Source: Mycolicibacterium helvum (GTDB lineage: Bacteria; Actinomycetota; Actinomycetes; Mycobacteriales; Mycobacteriaceae). Taken from it: 64,000 nt of DNA. The stretch's first letter is position 1; the number at the start of each line of letters is the position of its first letter. Both the position numbers and the translations under genes were made by a program. The DNA lies in the NCBI RefSeq assembly GCF_010731895.1, contig NZ_AP022596.1, forward strand, positions 1,984,001 to 2,048,000, written 5' to 3'. Below the pieces are notes generated by a model. That model searched no databases. It was not told the DNA's origin and saw only the letters and a list, made by a program, of their open reading frames with translations. This document shows positions 45,256-53,348 of the stretch, piece by piece.

Positions 45256-45826
45256 TCTTGCGCGGCGCCGCGAACTGCTCGACGCTTTGGTGACCGAATG
45301 CGCTGAGAACGGGGTCGGTGGGCGCTCCCTGCGGGAGCTTGCCGACGCGGTTGGTACCAGTCACCGAATGTTGTTGCACCACTTCGGGTCACGAGAAGAA
45401 CTTCTGCTGGCCGTCGTGGACGACGTGGAGCGCAAGCAGATGGCGCTGCTGCATGAGCTGGCTGCCGACGGCAGGCAAGAACGAAGGGGCACGGTAACCG
45501 GCGGGGGCATGTCCGGGTTCGCGGCGATGTGGGCGCACCTACGCAAGCCCGAGTTGCGCGGTCTCGAGCGCCTGTTCTTCGAGTGTTACGCGCGGGGAGC
45601 CCAGGGCGAGTCGCCGTTCACCACCATGCTGCCCGCAGCGGTCGACCGCTGGCTTGCTATGGCGCAGACCGACGCGCAGGCGGATCCAGCCATGGCCCGT
45701 CTCGGGTTGGCGGTGACGCGTGGTCTGTTGCTCGACCTGGCCGGCACCGACGATGATGCCGGCGTGGAGGCGGCCGCCCAGCACTTCATCGCACTGATCG
45801 GGGCACACGAAAATAGTTCTGACTAG
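45239..45826 (+). CDS. TetR-family regulator of the SRPBCC operon
   Basis: The 195-aa TetR protein has a helix-turn-helix at residues about 10-55 (S-L-R-E-L-A-D-A-V-G-T-S-H-R-M-L-L-H-H-F-G-S-R-E-E-L-L). The GTG start lies inside the SRPBCC gene. It most likely binds the 22-bp palindrome at 44791-44812 and represses its own operon until a ligand, perhaps one also handled by the SRPBCC protein, is present. Its stop codon TAG shares the palindrome CTAG with the convergent DUF1003 gene. Confidence 0.87.
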   Translation: MVRTPDLARRRELLDALVTECAENGVGGRSLRELADAVGTSHRMLLHHFGSREELLLAVVDDVERKQMALLHELAADGRQERRGTVTGGGMSGFAAMWAHLRKPELRGLERLFFECYARGAQGESPFTTMLPAAVDRWLAMAQTDAQADPAMARLGLAVTRGLLLDLAGTDDDAGVEAAAQHFIALIGAHENSSD

Positions 45827-46287
45827 CCAATTTTGGGCTCCAGCGGGCCAATCTGACCGAGGATCCGCGAGATCAGCTCATCCTGCTTGGTGAGGTGCTC
45901 CTGAATCATCGCCGCCTCCTTCAACACCGCTTCGGCATCCTTGTACGTCTCGTCGGCGCGGGTGTCGGAAGCCCTGGCCTGGATGTTCTGGCCAACGATG
46001 ATGATGGGGAGCAGCACCAGCTGAAGGAAGCTACTGGACAACCACACCACGACGAAATAGGTGCCCTGCTTGATGGCATCGGGCAACGCGAACAGCGCGA
46101 GCAGCGTGAAAAGATAAGCTGCCCACATGGTCCCGACGACGACGGTGATCTTCAGCCCGAACTTGGCATTGAAACGCACCAGCCAGTTCTGGTGGTCGAC
46201 GCCGCGAATCTCGGCTGTGCTGAGCGGTTTTCTGGCCGCTAGCTCCGCGGCGCGCGGGTGACGGACATAATCGTAGATTTTCGACAT
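45823..46287 (-). CDS. Small membrane protein, DUF1003-like
   Basis: The 154-aa protein has two membrane helices: about 55-76 (I-T-V-V-V-G-T-M-W-A-A-Y-L-F-T-L-L) and 87-108 (V-V-V-W-L-S-S-S-F-L-Q-L-V-L-L). A charged N-terminal region precedes them, and a Glu/Lys-rich amphipathic helix follows, ending in I-L-G-Q-I-G-P-L-E-P-K-I-G. This resembles DUF1003 proteins of unknown function. ATG 46287 (M-S-K-I-Y-D-Y) is preferred to the upstream frame at 46308. It is convergent with tetR. Confidence 0.7.
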   Translation of the reverse strand: MSKIYDYVRHPRAAELAARKPLSTAEIRGVDHQNWLVRFNAKFGLKITVVVGTMWAAYLFTLLALFALPDAIKQGTYFVVVWLSSSFLQLVLLPIIIVGQNIQARASDTRADETYKDAEAVLKEAAMIQEHLTKQDELISRILGQIGPLEPKIG

Positions 46288-46345
46288 GCCGGGATCATCA
46301 CACGGCAAACCCGGGAATCAGCTGTCAGTATCGACGTTCGCGCTG

Positions 46346-47503
46346 CTAGACAACCCCGCCGACGTGAGTGCCGGCGTGCACCGACTCCATCACGCTACGC
46401 ATGGCGTCGGCGCTCTGCTGCCAGGAGAAGTCCCGACTGCGCGCCTTGGCCTTGGCGCCAAGCTCGTCACGCAGGACATGCTCGGCCAGTAAGTGTTCGA
46501 GACGATCGACCAATTCCGCGTGGTCATCGACCAGTAAACCGGTGACTCCGTCGATGACGGAGTCGGTGAGACCTCCCGACGAGCGGTAGCCGATCGTCGG
46601 CACGCCGTGCTGGGCGGCCTCGATGACGGCCAGGCCCCAGCCTTCCTTGCGTGACGGCAGCACGTGCACCCAGGATCGTTGGACGACAGCGTGTTTTGTC
46701 TGGTCATCGACATGGCCGTGGAAGGTGACCGCGTCGGCGATACCGAGGCGGCGAGCACGCTCCACGAGCCGCTCGTGCCACCAGCCGCCACCGACGATGT
46801 CCAGATGCAGATCCGCGACGCGAGGGCGAAGCGCGGCCACCGCATCGAGCGCATCCTCAATCTGCTTGTGCGGCACCAACCTCGACAGGACGACGACGCG
46901 GGGCGTCGACGACCGTTGCGCGGTCAGGGTGTCGGCCGGTGCTTCGTCGAGGCCATTGCGCACGACGGCGATACGCGCAGCGTCGACACCGAGATCGGAC
47001 AGGTCCCGCGCCGACGGTAGGGAGACGGTGACGTACTGGTTGTTCCGGTGCATGCGCGGCGACAGCCAGGATTCGACCAGCCAGCCCAGCCGTCCGACAA
47101 AGCGACCGGCCACCGGCCACTGTTCGCGGTGGCAGTGGTGTACCAGCAACGCCACACGTCGTCCGAACGCGAGCCGGGCCAGGAACGGCACCCCGTTCTG
47201 GGTGTCGATGACGACGTCGGGACGTACCCCCCGCAGTGGGCCAACCCGCAGGCGTGCGGCGACCATGGCCAATCCGGCCCAGATGTAGACGCTGTAGGGC
47301 CCACCACCGCGGCTGATCGTGACGCCGTCGACGACCTCGCGGCGGGGGGCGCCGGCGTACCGGGCGGTGCGCAGGGTGACATTGATGCCCGAGTCGGCCA
47401 GCAGCGTGCCGATGCGCTGGACATAGGTTTCGCTGCCGCCACCCTGTGGGTGGCCGGTGTCCCGCCAGCACAAAAGCAGGACGGAGCGAACGGTGGACGA
47501 CAT
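46346..47503 (-). CDS. GT4 glycosyltransferase (Rv0225-like)
   Basis: The 385-aa GT-B enzyme is about one residue longer than Rv0225. The N-terminal Rossmann half contains the donor loop G-G-G-S-E-T-Y. The C-terminal half contains S-R-L-V-P-H-K, H-G-H-V-D-D, and the retaining E-x7-E motif E-G-W-G-L-A-V-I-E. It probably adds a sugar to a polyprenyl- or lipid-linked envelope precursor at the cytosolic face. ATG 47503 is chosen since upstream residues to 47575 are not conserved-looking. It is divergent from the methyltransferase gene with only 61 nt between the starts. Confidence 0.88.
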   Translation of the reverse strand: MSSTVRSVLLLCWRDTGHPQGGGSETYVQRIGTLLADSGINVTLRTARYAGAPRREVVDGVTISRGGGPYSVYIWAGLAMVAARLRVGPLRGVRPDVVIDTQNGVPFLARLAFGRRVALLVHHCHREQWPVAGRFVGRLGWLVESWLSPRMHRNNQYVTVSLPSARDLSDLGVDAARIAVVRNGLDEAPADTLTAQRSSTPRVVVLSRLVPHKQIEDALDAVAALRPRVADLHLDIVGGGWWHERLVERARRLGIADAVTFHGHVDDQTKHAVVQRSWVHVLPSRKEGWGLAVIEAAQHGVPTIGYRSSGGLTDSVIDGVTGLLVDDHAELVDRLEHLLAEHVLRDELGAKAKARSRDFSWQQSADAMRSVMESVHAGTHVGGVV

Positions 47504-47551
47504 CCAGTTCAGACTAGACGGCGCAGGATGCGGGCCGGAACCGCCGATCAC

Positions 47552-47557
47552 TAGGGT
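47552..47557 (+). promoter_or_regulatory. Leaderless-type -10 element for the methyltransferase gene
   Basis: TAGGGT ends 7 nt before the A of ATG 47565. The 15-nt context is close to that of php at 30912-30927. Confidence 0.45.
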
Positions 47558-47564
47558 GAGGCCG

Positions 47565-48344
47565 ATGGCCGCCACCGACCTGTTCGCCCAGCGCGCGACG
47601 CTGCGCCGCTCGGTGCGGCTGCTGGCCGAATTTCGGCACGAACAAAGCGACCCCGCGCGCTTCTACGGCGCCCTGGCCGCCGACACCGCCGACATGACCA
47701 CCGACCTGTGGCGGGCCACCCATGCCGGTACCCCGTCCGGGCACACCGTCGTCGACGTCGGTGGCGGCCCCGGCTACTTCGCCACCGCGTTCACCGACGC
47801 GGGCTGGAACTACGTCGGCGTCGAACCCGATCCCCGTGAGATGCACGCCGCCGAACAGGTGCGCCGGGCCGGACCCGGCTCTTTCGTCCGGGCGTCCGGC
47901 ATGGCCCTGCCCTTCGCCGACGGCAGCGTCGACGTCTGCTTGTCCTCCAACGTCGCCGAGCACGTACCCCGGCCATGGCAGCTCGGCGCGGAGATGCTGC
48001 GCGTCACCCGCCCCGGTGGATTGGCGATCCTGTCCTACACCGTCTGGCTTGGTCCGTTCGGCGGGCACGAAATGGGTCTGACGCACTACTTGGGCGGGGC
48101 CCGGGCAGCCGCCCGCTACACCCGCAAGCACGGCCGGCCGCCCAAGAACAACTACGGGTCGTCGCTTTTCGCCGTCTCCGCGGCCGACGGCCTGAACTGG
48201 GCGGCCGGCACCGGGGCGCTGGTCGCGGCATTTCCGCGCTACCACCCACGATGGGCCTGGTGGCTGACGGTGGCGCCAGGGATACGGGAGTTCTTGGTGA
48301 GCAATCTGGTGCTGGTGCTGCGACCGCCGATACGGCGGAAATGA
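47565..48344 (+). CDS. SAM-dependent class I methyltransferase (Rv0224c-like)
   Basis: The 259-aa protein has motif I V-V-D-V-G-G-G-P-G-Y-F near residue 62, the acidic ribose-binding residue in V-G-V-E-P-D, then S-G-M-A-L-P-F-A-D-G-S-V-D-V and N-V-A-E-H-V-P-R-P. These mark it as an UbiE/Methyltransf_11 type enzyme. The substrate is unknown; conserved position between the GT4 gene and the aldehyde dehydrogenase gene links it to the Rv0223c-Rv0228 envelope cluster. The C-terminal helix is hydrophobic (F-L-V-S-N-L-V-L-V-L), suggesting membrane association. Confidence 0.87.
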   Translation: MAATDLFAQRATLRRSVRLLAEFRHEQSDPARFYGALAADTADMTTDLWRATHAGTPSGHTVVDVGGGPGYFATAFTDAGWNYVGVEPDPREMHAAEQVRRAGPGSFVRASGMALPFADGSVDVCLSSNVAEHVPRPWQLGAEMLRVTRPGGLAILSYTVWLGPFGGHEMGLTHYLGGARAAARYTRKHGRPPKNNYGSSLFAVSAADGLNWAAGTGALVAAFPRYHPRWAWWLTVAPGIREFLVSNLVLVLRPPIRRK

Positions 48345-48378
48345 ACAGGTTCTAGTTTCTGTCTTCAGTAGGTAATGT
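48341..48378 (+). promoter_or_regulatory. Promoter with KstR-like site upstream of the aldehyde dehydrogenase
   Basis: At 48341-48354 GAAC-AG-GTTC matches 13 of 14 positions implied by TNNAACNNGTTNNA (the first T is A). TAATGT at 48373-48378 is a -10 ending 7 nt before ATG 48386, again a leaderless arrangement. Confidence 0.45.
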
Positions 48379-48385
48379 GACGGTC

Positions 48386-49870
48386 ATGACACAGGGCACT
48401 ATTTCGGGCACCAAGTTCAAGAGCGAATGGGACAAGCTGTTCATTGGCGGCAAGTGGGTTGAGCCGTCCACCGCTGAGGTCATCGAAGTGCATTCGCCGG
48501 CCACCGGCGAGCTCGTCGGCAAGGTACCGCTGGCCGCCAAGGCTGACGTCGACGCCGCCTGCGCAGCCGCCCGCAAGGCGTTCGACGAGGGACCCTGGCC
48601 GCAGCTGTCGCCCGCGGAGCGCGGCGAGATCCTCGGTCGTGCCGTCAAGATCCTGGAAGAGCGGGCCGAGGAGCTGAAGTTCCTGCTGGCCGCCGAGACC
48701 GGACAGCCGCCGACGATCATCGACATGATGCAGTACGGCGCCGCGATGTCGTCGTTCCAGTACTTCGCGGGCGCTGCCGAGAAGTTCACTTGGCGCGACT
48801 TCCGCGACGGGGTCTACGGCACCACCATGGTGCTGCGCGAGCCGATCGGCGTCGTCGCCGCCGTGACAGCGTGGAACGTGCCGTTCTTCCTGGCCGCCAA
48901 CAAGCTCGGCCCCGCGCTGCTGGCCGGTTGCACGATCGTGGTGAAGCCCGCCGCGGAGACCCCGCTGTCGCTGTTCGCGATGGCCGAGATCTTCGCCGAG
49001 GCCGGGCTGCCCGAAGGGGTGCTCTCGGTGGTACCCGGCGGTCCGGAGACCGGTCGTGCGCTGACCGCCAACCCCGAGATCGACAAGTTCACCTTCACCG
49101 GGTCCAGCGCGGTCGGCAAGGAGATCGCCAAGATCGCCGCCGAGAAACTCAAGCCGTGCACGCTCGAACTAGGCGGCAAGTCGGCGGCCATCATCCTCGA
49201 GGATGCCGACCTGGACTCGACGCTGCCAATGCTGGTGTTCTCCGGCCTGATGAACTGCGGTCAGGCCTGCGTCGGCCAGACCCGGATCCTGGCGCCTCGC
49301 TCGCGCTACGACGAGGTCGTCGAAAAGCTCTCTGCGGCCGTCGCCGCGATGCCGATCGGACTGCCCGACAACGCGGGCGCCATGATCGGCCCGCTGATCT
49401 CTGAGCGCCAGCGCGAACGTGTCGAGGGCTACATCAACAAGGGCGTCGAGGAAGGCGCCCGGATCGTCACCGGTGGCAGCCGTCCCGAGGGTCTCGACAA
49501 CGGCTGGTTCGTGCAGCCTACGGTGTTCGCCGACGTCGACAACTCGATGACCATCGCCCAGGAAGAGATCTTCGGCCCGGTGCTGGCGGTGATTCCGTAT
49601 GACACCGAAGAGGATGCCGTGCGGATCGCCAACGACTCCGTCTACGGACTGGCCGGGTCGGTCTACACCACAGACAACGACAAGGCCATGAAGATCGCCG
49701 CCCAGATCCGCACCGGCACCTACGCGGTCAACATGTACGCCTTCGATCCGGGTGCGCCATTCGGTGGCTACAAGAACTCCGGTATCGGCCGCGAGAACGG
49801 GCCCGAGGGTATCGAGCAGTACACGCAGGCCAAGAGTGTGCTGCTGCCGTTCGGGTACAAGCCCGAATAA
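48386..49870 (+). CDS. NAD(P)-dependent aldehyde dehydrogenase (Rv0223c-like)
   Basis: The 494-aa enzyme would oxidise an aldehyde to the acid. The general base is Glu261 in L-E-L-G-G-K-S, the nucleophile Cys295 in G-Q-A-C-V-G-Q, the nucleotide-binding region F-T-G-S-S-A-V-G-K, and the C-terminal closure E-I-F-G-P-V-L and F-G-G-Y-K-N-S-G-I-G-R-E. ATG 48386 fits the leaderless promoter; GTG 48377 would overlap the -10. It is followed by a strong bidirectional terminator. Substrate is not predictable; a KstR-like operator suggests lipid or sterol side-chain catabolism. Confidence 0.92.
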   Translation: MTQGTISGTKFKSEWDKLFIGGKWVEPSTAEVIEVHSPATGELVGKVPLAAKADVDAACAAARKAFDEGPWPQLSPAERGEILGRAVKILEERAEELKFLLAAETGQPPTIIDMMQYGAAMSSFQYFAGAAEKFTWRDFRDGVYGTTMVLREPIGVVAAVTAWNVPFFLAANKLGPALLAGCTIVVKPAAETPLSLFAMAEIFAEAGLPEGVLSVVPGGPETGRALTANPEIDKFTFTGSSAVGKEIAKIAAEKLKPCTLELGGKSAAIILEDADLDSTLPMLVFSGLMNCGQACVGQTRILAPRSRYDEVVEKLSAAVAAMPIGLPDNAGAMIGPLISERQRERVEGYINKGVEEGARIVTGGSRPEGLDNGWFVQPTVFADVDNSMTIAQEEIFGPVLAVIPYDTEEDAVRIANDSVYGLAGSVYTTDNDKAMKIAAQIRTGTYAVNMYAFDPGAPFGGYKNSGIGRENGPEGIEQYTQAKSVLLPFGYKPE

Positions 49871-49880
49871 CCGAAACGAA

Positions 49881-49916
49881 AAGGCCCCCGCACGCTTTGC
49901 GTGTCGGGGGCTTTTT
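49881..49916. terminator. Bidirectional intrinsic terminator
   Basis: A 12-bp GC-rich stem with one bulge and a TTT loop is flanked by AAAA on the left and TTTTT on the right, between the convergent aldehyde dehydrogenase and MaoC genes. Confidence 0.92.
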
Positions 49917-49924
49917 CTATTCGA

Positions 49925-50383
49925 CTAGTAGATCGCGCGGACGATCATCTCGGCCACGGCTGCGGGCTTGTCGACACCGTCGATCTCGATGGTGTGCTTC
50001 ACGGTCAGGTTGACCGTGCTGTCGTCCACCTTGTCGGCGCTGGCCAGCTCGGAGCGCACCCGCACCCTGCTGTCCACCGGCACGGCGGCCACGAACCGGA
50101 CCTTATTGAGCCCGTAGTTGACGGCGAGCTTCGCGTTCTCGAGGCGGAAGTTGTCCTTGCTGAGCGCGGGAATCAGCGACAGTGTCAGGAAACCATGCGC
50201 AATCGGTGCGCCATAAGGGCTTTCAGCCTTGGCCCGCTCCACGTCGACATGGATCCACTGATGGTCGCCGGTGGCGTCAGCGAAGTCGTTGATACGCTTC
50301 TGATCGATCTGTAGCCACTCGCTGACGCCGAGTTCCTGGCCGACCGCGGACGCCGCATCGTCGATGGACGTGATCACCTTCAT
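49925..50383 (-). CDS. MaoC-like (R)-enoyl-CoA hydratase (HtdZ/Rv0130-like)
   Basis: The 152-aa single-hotdog hydratase has the catalytic pair Asp40 and His45 in A-T-G-D-H-Q-W-I-H-V-D, then A-P-I-A-H-G-F-L-T-L, closely resembling Rv0130. It adds water to trans-2-enoyl-CoA to give the (R)-3-hydroxy product. A purine-rich ribosome-binding site (GGAAGAG) precedes ATG 50383. It lies 53 nt downstream of the FadE5-like gene on the same strand, so dehydrogenase and hydratase may act in sequence. Confidence 0.9.
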   Translation of the reverse strand: MKVITSIDDAASAVGQELGVSEWLQIDQKRINDFADATGDHQWIHVDVERAKAESPYGAPIAHGFLTLSLIPALSKDNFRLENAKLAVNYGLNKVRFVAAVPVDSRVRVRSELASADKVDDSTVNLTVKHTIEIDGVDKPAAVAEMIVRAIY

Positions 50384-50436
50384 GGGGTCTCTTCCTCTTC
50401 TAGTCCCACCGGTTGCCCCGCCATCTTGGCTGACGC

Positions 50437-52266
50437 CTAGAACGCATCTTCGCTCAGGTCCATGATCGCCAACTCGATCGACTCCGCGATCCGACGCTCG
50501 GCGGCCAGCCGGGGCAGCATGTTGGCGGCGAAAAAGTTCGCCACCGCCACCTTGCCGCGATAGAACGCCTCGTCCCGCGGATCGGGATCGCCGTCAAGTG
50601 CCTGTAGCGCAATCTCGGCCTGGCGCAACAGAAACCAGCCGATCAGCACATCACCGACGCTGAGCAGGAATCCCACTGATTCCAAGCCCACCCGGTACAG
50701 CTCACGGGCGTCTTCCTGGGCGCCCAGCAGGTAGCCGGTCATCACGGTGACGATCCCGCGCAGGTTGTCCAGCGCGTTGGCCAACGATGCGCGGCCGCCG
50801 GCGAGCTCGGGCCGGGCATCGGGACTGTCGATGAACTTCTCGATCTGGGTGACAACGTGCGCCAGCGCCCCACCCTGGTCGCGGGCGATCTTGCGGAAGA
50901 AGAAGTCCTGCGCCTGGATCGCGGTGGTGCCCTCGTAGAGCGAGTCGATCTTCGCGTCGCGGATGTACTGCTCGATCGGGTAGTCCTGCAGGAAGCCCGA
51001 CCCACCGAACGTCTGCAACGATTCGGTCAGGCACTGGTAGGCGCGTTCGGAACCAACGCCCTTCACGATCGGCAGCAGCAGATCGTTGACGCGTTCCGCC
51101 ATCGACGCGTCGGCACCCGAAACCACCTGTGCCACTGCGGGATCCTGATGCGCCGCGGTGAAGAGGTAGAGCGCGCGCAGCCCCTCGGCGTAAGCCTTCT
51201 GCGTCATCAGGGCACGCCGCACGTCGGGATGGTGGATGATCGTCACCCGCGGCGCCGTCTTGTCCGTCATCTGCGTCATATCGGCACCCTGCACCCTGGT
51301 CTTGGCATACTCCAGTGCGTTGAGGTAGCCGGTCGACAGGGTGGCAATCGCCTTGGTGCCCACGAACATCCGGGCGTACTCGATGACCTTGAACATCTGC
51401 GCGATGCCGTTGTGGACATCACCCACCAAGTAGCCGATCGCCGGGGTCCCATGCAGTCCCAGGCTGAGTTCGGTGGTGGCCGAGGCCTTGAGGCCCATCT
51501 TGTGCTCGAGGTTGGTGACGTAGACGCCGTTGCGATCGCCGGGCGCACCGGTCTCGGGATCCAGCAGGAACTTGGGGACCAGGAACAGACTCAATCCCTT
51601 CGTGCCGGGTCCGGCGCCCTCGGGGCGGGCCAGTACCAGGTGCAGGATGTTCTCGAAGTAGTCGCCGGCGTCGCCGTTGGTGATGAAGCGCTTGACGCCC
51701 TCGATGTGCCAGGTGCCGTCTCCGTTGTCCACCGCCTTGGTGCGCCCGGCGCCGACGTCGGAACCGGCGTCCGGCTCGGTCAGCACCATGGTGGCGCACC
51801 AGTTTCGTTCGGCAGCCAGCGGCGCCCAATGCCGCTGCTGCTCATTGCCGATGTGAAACAAGATGTTGGCCATGATCGGGCCGGCCATGTACATGAACAC
51901 CGCCGGATTGGCCCCGAGTACCAGCTCGTCGATCGCCCAGGCGACCATCGCGGGGGCCGGGACGCCACCGACCTCCTCAGCGAGCCCGATGCGGAACCAC
52001 TCGCCCTGCTGCCAGGCCCGCATCGACTTGGTGAACGGCTCGGGCAGCGACACCACATGGGTGCCTGCGTCGAACGTCGGCGGATGTCGGTCGGTCTCGG
52101 CGAACGATTCGGCCACCGGACCCTCGGCCAGGCGGGCCGCCTCGGACAGCATCTCGCGCACCGAGTCCCCGTCGAGGTCGGGATAGTCGTCGAGGGCCTT
52201 CCCCAAGTCGAGCAGCTCGAAGAGGTTGAACTCGAGATCGCGAACGTTGCTCTTGTAATGGCTCAT
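50437..52266 (-). CDS. FadE5-like acyl-CoA dehydrogenase (paralogue)
   Basis: The 609-aa enzyme is strongly similar along its whole length to fadE5 at 17245 (same [10 protein letters not shown] start, [20 protein letters not shown], and Y-E-G-T-T-A-I-Q with Glu445). The two differ in the first 120 residues and the last 120. It forms a 2-enoyl-CoA that the adjacent MaoC protein could hydrate. It is divergent from the small ORF/tetR pair across a 261-nt region with two palindromes, so the TetR protein probably controls it. Confidence 0.92.
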   Translation of the reverse strand: MSHYKSNVRDLEFNLFELLDLGKALDDYPDLDGDSVREMLSEAARLAEGPVAESFAETDRHPPTFDAGTHVVSLPEPFTKSMRAWQQGEWFRIGLAEEVGGVPAPAMVAWAIDELVLGANPAVFMYMAGPIMANILFHIGNEQQRHWAPLAAERNWCATMVLTEPDAGSDVGAGRTKAVDNGDGTWHIEGVKRFITNGDAGDYFENILHLVLARPEGAGPGTKGLSLFLVPKFLLDPETGAPGDRNGVYVTNLEHKMGLKASATTELSLGLHGTPAIGYLVGDVHNGIAQMFKVIEYARMFVGTKAIATLSTGYLNALEYAKTRVQGADMTQMTDKTAPRVTIIHHPDVRRALMTQKAYAEGLRALYLFTAAHQDPAVAQVVSGADASMAERVNDLLLPIVKGVGSERAYQCLTESLQTFGGSGFLQDYPIEQYIRDAKIDSLYEGTTAIQAQDFFFRKIARDQGGALAHVVTQIEKFIDSPDARPELAGGRASLANALDNLRGIVTVMTGYLLGAQEDARELYRVGLESVGFLLSVGDVLIGWFLLRQAEIALQALDGDPDPRDEAFYRGKVAVANFFAANMLPRLAAERRIAESIELAIMDLSEDAF

Positions 52267-52350
52267 CGATTGCGTCCTTTTCAGTCGCCGACGCAGCCGA
52301 GCCTAGTCCGTTTAGCTTGCCTGATCAGGGGGATCCACCGGCCGCCAAAA

Positions 52351-52368
52351 ATATGATCTGGATCATAT
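52351..52368. promoter_or_regulatory. 18-bp palindrome upstream of the FadE5-like gene
   Basis: Perfect 8-bp arms ATATGATC and GATCATAT flank TG, 85 nt before the fadE start in AT-rich sequence that stands out from the GC-rich background. Likely an operator. Confidence 0.6.
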
Positions 52369-52468
52369 AAACGCACTCCGCGCGAAAATACCCACAGGTC
52401 AGAACCAGCTTCTTCCAGCAGTTAACACTCAAAGCAGCCTCCGCCTTGCGCTAAGAGCATTCTAATCT

Positions 52469-52491
52469 TATGGTCATAACCATAGTTATGG
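52469..52491. promoter_or_regulatory. Overlapping palindromes upstream of the small ORF/tetR pair
   Basis: TATGGT-CATA-ACCATA (52469-52484) overlaps CATAAC-CATA-GTTATG (52475-52490). The pair ends 36 nt before ATG 52528, where a core promoter is expected. Typical of an autoregulatory TetR site. Confidence 0.6.
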
Positions 52492-52527
52492 AGTTGGGCT
52501 AGAGACTTGTTCCGCAAGGAGAGAAAA

Positions 52528-52665
52528 ATGTGGCTGATCGAGCTGAACATCGCCGGCCACCGGTTCACGCGCCAGGTGCCCGACACGCGCCGGCAGTTGT
52601 TCGGCCGGGGCGCTCGCGCGCTCGGGTGGCGGAGTAGCCAAGTCCGTCAATCGCCCGCCGCCTGA
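52528..52665 (+). CDS. Unrecognised 45-aa protein coupled to tetR
   Basis: ATG 52528 is preceded by AAGGAGAG at ideal spacing, the best ribosome-binding site in the neighbourhood. The ORF (M-W-L-I-E-L-N-I-A-G-H-R-F-T-R-Q-V-P-D-T ...) ends with TGA at 52665, directly abutting the tetR ATG at 52666. It is basic (eight Arg) with no signal or membrane helix. I do not recognise it. It could be a real small protein, a coupling leader for tetR, or both. Calling it a gene rests on the ribosome-binding site and the abutting start. Confidence 0.55.
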   Translation: MWLIELNIAGHRFTRQVPDTRRQLFGRGARALGWRSSQVRQSPAA

Positions 52666-53295
52666 ATGACCCAGACACCAACCGGTACCACCCGCCGCGC
52701 CCGCGGCTCCACCCGCACCAAGATGCTGGTGAGCGCCGCCGAGGTACTGCGCGAACGCGGTGCGGCCGGAGTGACCATCGACGAAGTCCTGGCTCGTAGC
52801 GGTGCGCCGCGCGGCTCGGTCTATCACCATTTCCCCGAGGGCCGCAGCCAGATCCTGCGCGAGGCCCTGGATTTCGCCAGCTACGAGATCAGCGCCAGCC
52901 TCGACGAAGCCGCCAAGGAAAGCACTGCGGTGCTGCTTCGCCGGTTCGTCCAGCTCTGGGAAAATGCGCTCCTCACAAGCGATTACACCGCCGGCTGCCC
53001 CGTGCTGGCGGCTGCGGTGGGTTCCGGCGAGGACGAGCACCAGCTGACCACGGTCGCGGGTGAGATCTTCAGCCGTTGGCGCGACGCCACCAAGCAGTCC
53101 TACCTACGGGACGGCTTCGAGGCCGCCGAGGCCAGCGGACTGGCCGACATCACCCTGGCCGCGCTGGAGGGTGCGGTTGTCCTGTGCCGGTCGGTGCGCA
53201 GCCTGCAGCCTCTGCACGACGTCACTGCACAACTGGAGTTCCTGATCAGGGCAAAGGAATTCGTGACGAAGTTCGGCGTGCCGACCAATTCCTGA
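52666..53295 (+). CDS. TetR-family regulator (LmrA/YxaF-like)
   Basis: The 209-aa protein has an N-terminal helix-turn-helix at about 15-62 (V-T-I-D-E-V-L-A-R-S-G-A-P-R-G-S-V-Y-H-H-F-P-E-G). The variant F-P-E-G-R-x-Q-I and a C-terminal domain containing G-C-P-V-L-A-A-A mark the LmrA/YxaF branch. Its ATG directly follows the stop codon of the 45-aa ORF. Likely targets are the palindromes at 52469-52491 and 52351-52368, controlling itself and the divergent fadE-maoC genes. Confidence 0.88.
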   Translation: MTQTPTGTTRRARGSTRTKMLVSAAEVLRERGAAGVTIDEVLARSGAPRGSVYHHFPEGRSQILREALDFASYEISASLDEAAKESTAVLLRRFVQLWENALLTSDYTAGCPVLAAAVGSGEDEHQLTTVAGEIFSRWRDATKQSYLRDGFEAAEASGLADITLAALEGAVVLCRSVRSLQPLHDVTAQLEFLIRAKEFVTKFGVPTNS

Positions 53296-53300
53296 AATGC

Positions 53301-53333
53301 CAACGGGCACAGCCGAAACGGCTGTGCCCGTTG
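53301..53333. terminator. Perfect 15-bp hairpin between tetR and the PGRS gene
   Basis: Perfect arms (53301-53315, 53319-53333) enclose an AAA loop directly after the tetR stop and before the convergent PGRS stop. It can serve both genes; no long T-run. Confidence 0.8.
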
Positions 53334-53348
53334 ACTTTCAGTTGACGA

